From: Clostridiales bacterium
GTDB lineage: Bacteria > Bacillota > Clostridia > Christensenellales > Aristaeellaceae
Assembly: GCA_015056255.1 (NCBI GenBank)
Contig: SVGP01000004.1
Span: forward strand, 62,001 to 126,000
Direction: 5' to 3'
DNA: 64,000 bases
Position numbers and translations under genes: made by a program. Under the pieces are notes generated by a model, which had not been told where the DNA came from, ran no database searches, and saw only the letters and a program-made list of their open reading frames with translations. How positions within the stretch are numbered: position 1 is the first letter of the stretch; each line of letters opens with the position of its first letter. This document shows positions 9,265 through 16,908 of this stretch, in pieces.

Positions 9265-9600
9265 AAAAATAAACACCGCCATCCCTTTGGATGCGGCTTC
9301 TTAATCGATTTCTCCAAAAATTGAAATGACCCTTGATTGCTTCATTTTTCGATCTTCCTCTTTCTTTACAAAGGCTGATCATCCGCAATCAAGGGTCATT
9401 TCGGTTGTGTCTTGTTATCTAACATCATTTTGTGTACCTCGCTTTCTTTTATTGACCGGTCGGTGTACGGGTGTTGCTTCCTGTGTTTTTTAATTGATGT
9501 GTAAAGCCATCAGTTTTGAAAGCGCACCATTTTCTTTCCGGTCTAACAGGCTTTGTGGGTAACAACCGTGATGTTATCGGTTTGTTCCTCCCTGTTTTGT
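9265..9600 (-). ncRNA. candidate structured non-coding RNA, about 330 nt
   Basis: No convincing protein gene fills 9002-9963. On the minus strand a near-perfect promoter (9635-9607) is followed by a dense set of complementary segments and then a terminator. The helices seen are AACCG/CGGTT (9582-9578 with 9568-9564), a long-range GACCGG/CCGGTC pair (9543-9538 with 9459-9454), a TGATG/CATCA hairpin whose loop GCTTT can pair with upstream AAAGC (9507-9503 with 9554-9550) as a pseudoknot, an 18-base perfect inverted repeat (9402-9385 with 9340-9323), and the terminator CCGCATCC/GGATGGCGG (9296-9276) with a T-rich tail. The only frame in it is a 10-codon peptide starting near 9430. I cannot assign an Rfam family; the raiA-motif class of Clostridia is one guess by size and lineage. 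Confidence 0.6.
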
Positions 9601-9606
9601 GATTAC

Positions 9607-9635
9607 ATTATATCAGTGGAGACGGTATTTTGCAA
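9607..9635 (-). promoter_or_regulatory. promoter of the candidate structured RNA
   Basis: Minus strand: TTGCAA, 17-base spacer, perfect TATAAT. Transcription would start close to 9600. Confidence 0.75.
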
Positions 9636-9701
9636 GTCGGAATGATGCACAAAGTTATAAATGTAATTTATGTGTAAAATGGAGAACCTTCTTAACAATG
9701 A

Positions 9702-9736
9702 TTGACGGACGAAAATTTATGTGGTATAGTTATAAT
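9702..9736 (+). promoter_or_regulatory. promoter directly followed by a hairpin
   Basis: TTGACG, 17-base spacer, TATAGT, with a second TATAAT immediately after it at 9731-9736. There is no gene downstream on this strand before the convergent GH39 gene. Confidence 0.55.
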
Positions 9737-9740
9737 GTTG

Positions 9741-9787
9741 GGCATAAAAATAAGGCGTATGAGAAGGCCTTATTTTTATGCCTTTTT
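9741..9787 (+). terminator. 15-bp hairpin plus T tract, possible tiny RNA
   Basis: GGCATAAAAATAAGG (9741-9755) pairs perfectly with 9768-9782 and is followed by TTTTT. Because the promoter at 9702-9736 sits just before it, the product would be an RNA of only about 50 nt; alternatively it is a stray bidirectional terminator for the GH39 gene. Confidence 0.6.
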
Positions 9788-9852
9788 AGGTATCATAAGA
9801 ATGAAAAAACAATGATGCGCTGCTAAGATGAAAAGCAATGATAGGATAAAGT

Positions 9853-9932
9853 GCGCGGGCGGTCAATGACCGCCCCTACATTTCGTGATGGTACTATAAC
9901 CATGCTGTAGGGGGTGATCAATGATCGCCCGC
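9853..9932 (+). repeat. palindromic intergenic repeat, family A, copy 2
   Basis: Same arms and core as the copy at 2962-3043: GCGCGGGCGGTCAATG... with CGCCCCTACA on the left, TGTAGGGG and ATCGCCCGC on the right, and GATGGTA...ATAACCAT in the core. It lies just past the end of the GH39 gene. Confidence 0.75.
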
Positions 9933-9963
9933 TGTGACTGAATGATGTTTTGGAAAATCTGTT

Positions 9964-11445
9964 TTATTTTCCAAGGTACCAGTTATAATCGTATCCGTTA
10001 TCGGTAACTTCCTTAAGGGGGGAGAGGGTGAAATGCACGACTGCGTTTGCGCGGAGCAGGATTCTTGCTTCGCTTTCGACCTTTTTGGACGCTACAAACG
10101 GATTTGCCGCCTGCTGAAGGATAAGGGTTTGCGCCTTTGTAAGCGTTGCGGGCTCGCCCATATCGTGCCAGCACTTTAGGGGATTGCAGGTTTCTTCATC
10201 GACGGTGCGCGTGACGAGCGTTTTTGCGCCGTTTTCGGGAAGGGAAAGCGCAATTTCCTTTTCCTCCCTTGAAATATTCCATGCAACGCCTTCGTATTTT
10301 CCTTCGCCCGTTTTCATGAGAACGATGTTTTCGTCCTTGTAGACGCAATCGCCCGTTAGGTTATTGAAAAAATGGAAAGTCCACATGGTGGGCTTGGGAA
10401 TCAGGCCGCCCGCGATCAAGCCGAAGCCGCCGTGGAAGGGGCGGGAGGGTACGCCCATCTCCTCAAACACGTCGCCGAAGGTCCAGTAGGAATAGCTTTT
10501 TGCAACGTCGCCCAAGCAGGACAAAAGGCCTGCGATATTGGCGGCGTTATAGTTTGTGTCGTGAATGGGACAGAAGGGATTGTAGGAGGTGTTGAATTCT
10601 GTAATGTGCATGTCCATGCCCTTGAACTCGGGGAAGCTGTCGATGATTTCGCGCGTGGTTTTCATCTCTTCATAGGTAAAGGCGACTTCGCACATATCGT
10701 GATAGAGATATCTTCCGTGTCTTTCGGGGGTCTGGCCCATGTAGGCGTGGCGGGTGACGAAATCGACGGGTACGTGATTGTCGCGGCAGAAGGTGAGAAA
10801 ATCTTTGACCCATTCCTGTGAGCCGCTGCCGCCGCATATGGCGGGACCGCCGACCTTCATCTCGGGCAGAACTTCCTTAACTGCGCGGGCGGAAACTTCA
10901 TATAAATGAAGATACTTTTCTTTGTTCGCGTTTTCCCAGAAGCCGGGCAGGTTCGGCTCGTTCCAGACCTCGCACGGCCAGGTGGACACGTAATCCTTCC
11001 CATAGCGGTCGGCCAGGTGGGCGAGGGTGGCCTTTATGAGGTTGGCCCACTTTTTGTGATCGGCAGGGGGCGTGGTGTTTCCCTTCCAATAGAAGATGGT
11101 CTGCGTGCCGGAAGCCATTTTGTAGGGCATAAAGCCGAGCTCCAGAAAGGGCGTCAGGCCATTTTCAATATAGGAATCCATCACGCGGTCGAGGTATGTA
11201 AAGCAGTAGGCGTCAATCAGGTTTCCGTTTTCATCCGTGTAGGGCTGATAAATCGCCATATCGTCTGAGAAAAGCCCGTGGCCTCTTATGTGTTTAAAGG
11301 AAGCAAGCGACTGGGCAAGGCGCATTTCATCGATATATTCCTTCTGAAGCGCAAGGCCCATGCGACCGGTTCCAATGCAGAAAGCGGCATTGTTCTCGAA
11401 TTTTGCGCGTGCGTCATTTGTTATGGATATGTTTTTTACGCTCAT
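9964..11445 (-). CDS. GH39 family glycosidase (probable beta-xylosidase)
   Basis: Protein of 493 residues without a signal peptide, so it should act in the cytoplasm on imported oligosaccharides. It has the GH-A clan catalytic pair: the acid/base Glu in CEVWNEPNLPGFW near residue 155 and the nucleophile Glu in MHITEFNTSYNP near residue 255, with the typical RHAYM segment between them. A beta-sandwich tail follows from about residue 370. GH39 members are mainly beta-xylosidases, though alpha-L-iduronidases and others occur. The start at 11445 is set by GGAGCC upstream; the open frame continues for 53 codons beyond it into the opposite promoter, so those are unlikely to be used. It diverges from the sugar transport operon, consistent with a shared role. 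Confidence 0.87.
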   Translation of the reverse strand: MSVKNISITNDARAKFENNAAFCIGTGRMGLALQKEYIDEMRLAQSLASFKHIRGHGLFSDDMAIYQPYTDENGNLIDAYCFTYLDRVMDSYIENGLTPFLELGFMPYKMASGTQTIFYWKGNTTPPADHKKWANLIKATLAHLADRYGKDYVSTWPCEVWNEPNLPGFWENANKEKYLHLYEVSARAVKEVLPEMKVGGPAICGGSGSQEWVKDFLTFCRDNHVPVDFVTRHAYMGQTPERHGRYLYHDMCEVAFTYEEMKTTREIIDSFPEFKGMDMHITEFNTSYNPFCPIHDTNYNAANIAGLLSCLGDVAKSYSYWTFGDVFEEMGVPSRPFHGGFGLIAGGLIPKPTMWTFHFFNNLTGDCVYKDENIVLMKTGEGKYEGVAWNISREEKEIALSLPENGAKTLVTRTVDEETCNPLKCWHDMGEPATLTKAQTLILQQAANPFVASKKVESEARILLRANAVVHFTLSPLKEVTDNGYDYNWYLGK

Positions 11446-11553
11446 AAGCGGCTCCTTTCGACCGTATCCTGTCAAAACAGGAATTGTTATTTTGCTGATT
11501 ATTTCGACATAATTTATGAACTTCCTGCTATTCAAGGTGCATAATGAAAAAAA

Positions 11554-11587
11554 TGATTCTAAAAAAATAGAATCACTAAAACGTTTT
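11554..11587. promoter_or_regulatory. palindromes in the divergent GH39/transport promoter region
   Basis: Two palindromes: TGATTCTA (11554-11561) with TAGAATCA (11568-11575) around six A's, and AAAACGTTTT at 11578-11587. The second has the central CG typical of LacI/CcpA-type operators and ends 10 bases before the -35 of the transport operon. Binding by a sugar regulator is inferred only. Confidence 0.5.
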
Positions 11588-11597
11588 CTGAAAATGA

Positions 11598-11626
11598 TTG
11601 ACAAGTTACAGAAAATGTATTAAAAT
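11598..11626 (+). promoter_or_regulatory. promoter of the carbohydrate transport operon
   Basis: Perfect TTGACA, 17-base spacer, TAAAAT. The leader to the first start codon at 11724 is about 90 nt. Confidence 0.8.
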
Positions 11627-11723
11627 ATTTAAAAACATATATATTCGGGGGATATGTACCCTCAGCATCAGGTTGACCCAGGGACATCAGAAACGGAACT
11701 TTATCAGAAGGGCGTTGGCTAGT

Positions 11724-14624
11724 ATGAGAAAATTTCGCAATGTGCTGATCGGACTTTTATGCGTGGCGGCGGTAGTTGCGCTGATCGTGTTTTTAGACGG
11801 CGCGCCTGAGAACTTCCGGGCCAAGTATGAAGGCACGGACCTGACGACAGATATATCCGGCATAGGCAGAACAGACACCTATGACGGCTATTTGCGCGCT
11901 CACGCGGACGTAAATACGGCTGAAGATGCTGTTTTGGTTGACGTTACCGCGTTTGAAGGCGACGGCGAAATTCAGGTTGACGAAGACGGCAGCGAATTTG
12001 TCTATACTGCCGACCAGTCCTACGTTACCTGGAAGGTAAGCGTTCCCGAAAGCGGCATGTACAACGTAAGGATTGACTACATGGCCGGCGAAAGCCGCGG
12101 CGTCGATCTGGAGCGCGAATTCTATATCAATGGAGAACTGCCCTTTGCCGGCGCGGGCCAGCTGACCTTCAACCGCCTCTGGACGGACGCAAGCGAAGTC
12201 AAAAAGGACAATCAGGGCAACGATATTCGTCCTTCCCAGAAGGAAGTTTTTGCATGGCAGAAGGCGTATCTGAAGGACGACATGGGCTATCAGATCGATC
12301 CTTATCAGTTTTACTTTGAAGAGGGCGAAAACGCCATCTCCTTTAAGGCCGTCAACGAACCGATGAAGATTCGCTCAATCGAGCTTCTGCCCGTAAAGGC
12401 GAGAGATACCTATCAGGAATATCTGGCGGACAAGCCCGAAGCAGATATGTCTGAGGAAGCGAAGAAGTGGAGCGTGACCATTCAGGGTGAGGACGCCTAT
12501 CTCCGTTCTTCTCCCTCACTCTATGCAAGATACGACCGCTCCTCGGCTGACACCGAGCCCTACAGCGTTAAAAACACCATTCTGAACTACATCGGCGGCG
12601 ATCCGTGGAGAACCGCGGGACAGTGGATCGAATGGGAATTCGAGGTGCCGGAGGACGGCTACTATGCCATTTCCGTAAAGGCTCGTCAGGCCTATCAGCG
12701 CGGCTCGGTTTCCGCCCGCAGCCTTTACATCGACGGTGAAATTCCCTTCGAAGAGGCCAGCACCATTTCCTTTGATTACAACACGAGCTGGGAGCTTTAC
12801 ACCCTCTCCGATGAGAACGGAGATGCGTACAAATTCTATCTGACCAAGGGTACGCACACCATCCGTCTGGAAGCAACGCTGGGCGATATGGGCGTTATCT
12901 TAAGCCAGATCGAAGAAAGCATCTATCGCCTGAACCTGATCTACAGAAAGATTCTGGTTCTGACCGGCGTAAACCCCGACCGTTTCCGCGATTATAACCT
13001 TGCCAAGGTTTATCCCGAAGTGCTCGAAGCCATGGACCTTGAAAGCAAGCGCCTGTACAAGCTCGTTGACGATACCGTCGCCATCACGGGTCAGAAATCG
13101 GACCGCGTGGCCGTCGCTCAGACGCTTGCCAACCAGCTTGAGAAATTCTACATCTACAATGAAAGAATCACCAAGCAGTTTGCAAATTTCAAGGACAACA
13201 TCACCTCCCTCGGCACCGCGATGCAGAACATGTCCGAGTGCAAGCTCGATATCGACCTTCTGATTGTCAGCGGCGAAAACGCAGAGCTTCCCAAGGTGCA
13301 CGACGGCTTTGTGAACAAGGCCATCCACGAAATCCGCTCCTGCGCCACCAGCTACTTTGTCGACTATAACTCTCTGGGCGACAAGTACGAAGAGGGCGAT
13401 GAGGAAGACCTGATCGAGGTCTGGATCGTCACCGGCCGCGACCAGTCCACCGTACTTAAGACCATGATCGACGATACCTTTACGCCGATGACCGGCATCA
13501 AGGTAAACGTAAAGCTTGTTATTGCCGATACGCTTCTTACCGCTGTTGTCGCCGGAAACGGCCCGGACGTTGTACTGTCTCTGGGCAGCTGGTTCCCGGT
13601 CAACTACGCCATGCGTAATGCGGCGGAGGATCTTACGCAGTTTGAGGACTTCGAGGAGGTCATCAAGCCCTTCTACGAAAGCGCGCTCATCCCCGCCGAA
13701 TATAACGGCGGCTTCTATGCGCTTCCCGAGACGCAGGAATATTCGGTTCTGTTCTACAGAGAGGACGTTCTTGAAGAGCTCGAAGTATCCGCGCCCGACA
13801 CCTGGGACGATCTGATCGCGCTGCTTCCCACGATTCAGGGCAACAACATGTCGGTGGGCATTTCCTATCCCGACATCGCGACGGTCGATCTTTCCATTCT
13901 GAATTCTCTGATCTATCAGAACGGCGGCCGCATCTATGACGACGACGGCAAAAAGACGCTGATCGACGAGGAGAGCGGCGTTACCGCCTTTAAGCTGTAC
14001 ACCTCCCTCTACAACGATTACGGTCTGCCCACGGTATTCGACTTTGTCAGCCGCTTCCGTTCCGGCGAAATGCCCATCGGTATCGCCAACTATTCCACGT
14101 ACAATACGCTGGTCGTTTCCGCGCCCGAAATCAGAAATCTCTGGGATTTCACCCTCTTCCCGGGTACCCTCAGAGTGAATGAGGACGGCACGACCTATGT
14201 AGACAGATCCGTTCATTCTCAGGGACTTAGCTGCATGATGATTGCAACGGACGATGAAAACGTCAAGAAGAATTCCTGGGAATTCATGAAGTGGTGGGTC
14301 AGCGCCGATGCGCAGGTGCGCTTCGGACGTGAAATCGAATCCATCCTGGGCTCTTCCGCCCGCTACACCACCGCCAACCGCGATGCGCTCAGACAGCTTG
14401 CATGGTCCAGCGATCAGCTCAAAATCCTCGAAGAGCAGATGGCGACCACTGTCGGCTTCCGCGAAATCGCCGGCGGCTATTCCACCACCCGTCATATGAC
14501 CAACGCCATCCGCCGCGTCATCAACACCAAGGAAGACGCGCGTGAAACGCTGATCACTTATGCGCGAACGATCAACGAGGAAATCCGCATCAAGCGCAAA
14601 GAGTTCGGCCTGCCGCTGGAATAA
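11724..14624 (+). CDS. giant carbohydrate ABC binding protein with N-terminal sandwich modules
   Basis: Protein of 966 residues, about twice the usual size. After MRKFRN a hydrophobic helix (about 6-24) anchors or exports it. Two similar beta-rich modules follow (about 60-225 and 245-385); each has WKVSVPESGMYNVRIDY- or WEFEVPEDGYYAISVKA-type strands like CBM6/CBM35 carbohydrate-binding folds, then REFYINGELPF or SLYIDGEIPF. A helical linker (about 385-540) leads to a family 1 solute-binding domain (about 555-966) with GNGPDVVLSLGSWFP, EYSVLFYREDVLEEL and SWEFMKWWVSADAQ. It probably captures plant polysaccharide fragments at the surface. The start at 11724 is preceded by AGAAGGG; the frame stays open further up into the promoter. 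Confidence 0.85.
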   Translation: MRKFRNVLIGLLCVAAVVALIVFLDGAPENFRAKYEGTDLTTDISGIGRTDTYDGYLRAHADVNTAEDAVLVDVTAFEGDGEIQVDEDGSEFVYTADQSYVTWKVSVPESGMYNVRIDYMAGESRGVDLEREFYINGELPFAGAGQLTFNRLWTDASEVKKDNQGNDIRPSQKEVFAWQKAYLKDDMGYQIDPYQFYFEEGENAISFKAVNEPMKIRSIELLPVKARDTYQEYLADKPEADMSEEAKKWSVTIQGEDAYLRSSPSLYARYDRSSADTEPYSVKNTILNYIGGDPWRTAGQWIEWEFEVPEDGYYAISVKARQAYQRGSVSARSLYIDGEIPFEEASTISFDYNTSWELYTLSDENGDAYKFYLTKGTHTIRLEATLGDMGVILSQIEESIYRLNLIYRKILVLTGVNPDRFRDYNLAKVYPEVLEAMDLESKRLYKLVDDTVAITGQKSDRVAVAQTLANQLEKFYIYNERITKQFANFKDNITSLGTAMQNMSECKLDIDLLIVSGENAELPKVHDGFVNKAIHEIRSCATSYFVDYNSLGDKYEEGDEEDLIEVWIVTGRDQSTVLKTMIDDTFTPMTGIKVNVKLVIADTLLTAVVAGNGPDVVLSLGSWFPVNYAMRNAAEDLTQFEDFEEVIKPFYESALIPAEYNGGFYALPETQEYSVLFYREDVLEELEVSAPDTWDDLIALLPTIQGNNMSVGISYPDIATVDLSILNSLIYQNGGRIYDDDGKKTLIDEESGVTAFKLYTSLYNDYGLPTVFDFVSRFRSGEMPIGIANYSTYNTLVVSAPEIRNLWDFTLFPGTLRVNEDGTTYVDRSVHSQGLSCMMIATDDENVKKNSWEFMKWWVSADAQVRFGREIESILGSSARYTTANRDALRQLAWSSDQLKILEEQMATTVGFREIAGGYSTTRHMTNAIRRVINTKEDARETLITYARTINEEIRIKRKEFGLPLE

Positions 14625-14646
14625 TCAGGAAGGGAGTTGAGGGAAA

Positions 14647-15585
14647 TTGAAATCGTTTGTCAAATCCTATGTGGATATGAAGCGCGAAAGCTTTAAGTAT
14701 AATCTTGCCAAGGCCAAGCGCATGAAAATCTGCTATCTGTTCCTTTTGCCCTACGCCGTTTTGTTCACGACCTTCTTCATTCTTCCCATCTGCACGTCGA
14801 TCTACTATTCCTTCACCCAGTACAACATCCTTGAAAAGCCCGAGTTCATCGGCTTTCAGAACTACATCAATCTGGTTCTGCAGGATGAGGTGTTCTTAAC
14901 CTCCGTTAAAAACACGCTGGTAATCGCAGTTATCACGGGCCCGGTCGGATACATCATGAGTTTCCTGTTTGCGTGGTTCATCAACGAACTGCCCAAGTGG
15001 ATCCGCGCGATCGCGGTTGTCGTGTTCTACGCGCCGTCCATTGCCGGAAACGTATTCTTCATCTTTTCCATCATTTTCAGAGGCGACGTTTACGGCTATC
15101 TGAACTCGTTCTTGGTTGAGTTCGGCCTCGTCGATACGCCGATTCTGTGGTTGACCGACCCCAATTACATGCTCACCGTTATCATCATCGTCATTCTCTG
15201 GATGAGTATGGGCACCGGCTTCCTCTCCTTCGTTGCCGGTCTTCAGGGCGTTGACCGCGCAATGTACGAGGCGGGCTATGTCGACGGCATCAAAAACCGC
15301 TGGCAGGAGCTTTGGTTCATCACCCTGCCTTCCATGAAGCCTATGCTTCTGTTCGGCGCGGTTATGTCCATTACATCCGCCTTCAACGTCTGCGACGTGC
15401 CAAGAGCGCTGGCGGGTTATCCCTCCACCGATTACGCGGCGCGCACCATCGTTACGCACCTGTTCGACTATGGTTTCTCCCGTTTTGAAATGGGTTACGC
15501 TTCGGCCATTGCCACGGTTTTGTTCCTGGTCATGATCCTGTGCAACAAGGCCATTCAGTCTATGCTTAGGAAGGTGGGCTCTTAA
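14647..15585 (+). CDS. sugar ABC transporter permease (MalF/UgpA type), pair 1
   Basis: Inner-membrane permease of 312 residues with about six helices. The EAA loop that docks the ATPase reads YEAGYVDGIKNRWQELWF near residue 215. It uses a TTG start 22 bases after the binding-protein stop, with AAGGGAG and GAGGG upstream; an ATG 10 codons later is a possible alternative. It should pair with the permease that overlaps its stop and be served by the giant binding protein. No ATPase gene lies in the operon, so a shared MsmX/UgpC-type ATPase encoded elsewhere is likely. Confidence 0.93.
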   Translation: MKSFVKSYVDMKRESFKYNLAKAKRMKICYLFLLPYAVLFTTFFILPICTSIYYSFTQYNILEKPEFIGFQNYINLVLQDEVFLTSVKNTLVIAVITGPVGYIMSFLFAWFINELPKWIRAIAVVVFYAPSIAGNVFFIFSIIFRGDVYGYLNSFLVEFGLVDTPILWLTDPNYMLTVIIIVILWMSMGTGFLSFVAGLQGVDRAMYEAGYVDGIKNRWQELWFITLPSMKPMLLFGAVMSITSAFNVCDVPRALAGYPSTDYAARTIVTHLFDYGFSRFEMGYASAIATVLFLVMILCNKAIQSMLRKVGS

Positions 15586-16865
15586 TGGATAACAAGAATA
15601 TTCCCGTAAAGCCCGCCAAGAAAACGCGCGGCGATATGCTGCACGAGCGCATGGTGCTGCTGGGCGAAATTAAAGAAGAGAAAAAGTTTGACAGAAAGAA
15701 GTTTCTTCTGACTGCGCTGATCATTCTGGCCGTTGCCGTTGCGGCAATTCTGGTGCTTCAGTACAGACTCAACATCATCGATTACTATGAGTCCATCGTC
15801 TATGCAGAAGATGCGGGCGCGATTGAGACCGCTACCACAGGGGAAGCCGCTCCGCTGTCCACCGTTTCGGAAGCGACCGCTGGGGAAGCCGTTTCTGCCG
15901 GCGGCGTAAGCAAGCCGCAGGATTACGACTTTGGCCCGTTTTACCGCGCAGGCAAGCTGGCGCTGATCGTCTTTGCCGCCGGCTTTGCGTTCTATGCCAT
16001 CATCCGCTTAATTGCGCCCAAGCGCAGAAAGCCCAACCGCAGCGTCTGGGGCGACTTCGGCATCTACTTTATGCTGCTGTGCGTTGCCATCATGATGGTG
16101 TTCCCGCTGGTGTTCTCCGTCGGCGCGTCCTTAAAGCCCTTGGACGAATTATTCCGCTTCCCGCCGACCGTGTTCCCGCGCCAGCCCACCATGGATAACT
16201 TCTCCGACCTCTTCGTTACCTTAAGCCAGAGCTTCGTGCCCTTCTCAAGATATCTGGTTAACACGGTATTTTTAACCTTCATCGGCACCTTCGGCCATGT
16301 GTTCATCGCCTCCATGGCGGCGTTCGTGCTTGCAAAGTACGATTTCCCGGGCGGAAAAACGTTCTTTTCCATTGTCGTTACCGCGCTCATGTTCTCGGGC
16401 TATGTAACCGGCATTCCGAACTATGTGATCATGTCCAAGCTTCGCATGATCGACACCTACTGGGCGATCATCCTGCCCGCGTTTGCAGCGCCCATCGGCC
16501 TTTTCCTCATGAAGCAGTTCATGGAAGGTCTGCCGACTTCGCTTATTGAGGCCGCGCACCTGGACGGCGCGGGCGAGATGCGTATTTTCTGGTCCATCGT
16601 CATGCCCAACGTAAAGCCCGCATGGCTGACCATCATCATCTTCTCCGTTCAGAGCCTTTGGAATACCAACGCGTCCACGGTTATCTACTCCGAAGCCAAA
16701 AAGACGCTTGTTTACGCGCTTCAGCAGATTCAGGCCGGCGGTATCGCCCGTACGGGTCAGGCCGCGGCGGTCACGGTAATTGTAATGCTGGTGCCGATTA
16801 CGATCTTTATCCTCTCCCAGAGTCGAATCCTCGAAACGATGGCCAGCTCTGGTCTCAAGGACTAA
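15585..16865 (+). CDS. carbohydrate ABC permease (MalG/UgpE type), pair 1, with extended N terminus
   Basis: Permease of 426 residues, about 140 longer than usual. The extra N-terminal part holds a cytoplasmic basic stretch, one membrane helix (about 43-62), an extracytoplasmic Ala/Thr/Glu/Gly-rich linker (about 75-110, with repeated EATAGEA-like units) and a second helix before the normal permease core. The core has the EAA motif IEAAHLDGAGEMRIFW near residue 325. The start codon overlaps the previous stop (TAATG). The linker may reach towards the long binding protein; that is inference. Confidence 0.92.
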   Translation: MDNKNIPVKPAKKTRGDMLHERMVLLGEIKEEKKFDRKKFLLTALIILAVAVAAILVLQYRLNIIDYYESIVYAEDAGAIETATTGEAAPLSTVSEATAGEAVSAGGVSKPQDYDFGPFYRAGKLALIVFAAGFAFYAIIRLIAPKRRKPNRSVWGDFGIYFMLLCVAIMMVFPLVFSVGASLKPLDELFRFPPTVFPRQPTMDNFSDLFVTLSQSFVPFSRYLVNTVFLTFIGTFGHVFIASMAAFVLAKYDFPGGKTFFSIVVTALMFSGYVTGIPNYVIMSKLRMIDTYWAIILPAFAAPIGLFLMKQFMEGLPTSLIEAAHLDGAGEMRIFWSIVMPNVKPAWLTIIIFSVQSLWNTNASTVIYSEAKKTLVYALQQIQAGGIARTGQAAAVTVIVMLVPITIFILSQSRILETMASSGLKD

Positions 16866-16908
16866 CGACTTTACGGATTTTCCAAATCATGACAGGGGGG
16901 ATTTGACG

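Noticed and set aside
9058..9410. Short frames in the 9.0-9.4 kb gap on both strands
   Set aside because: They lack start signals, and several overlap the terminator and the long RNA helix that better explain the sequence.
12900..14495. Long minus-strand frame opposite the giant binding-protein gene
   Set aside because: Shadow of a GC-rich third-position coding frame; no start signal and no domain.
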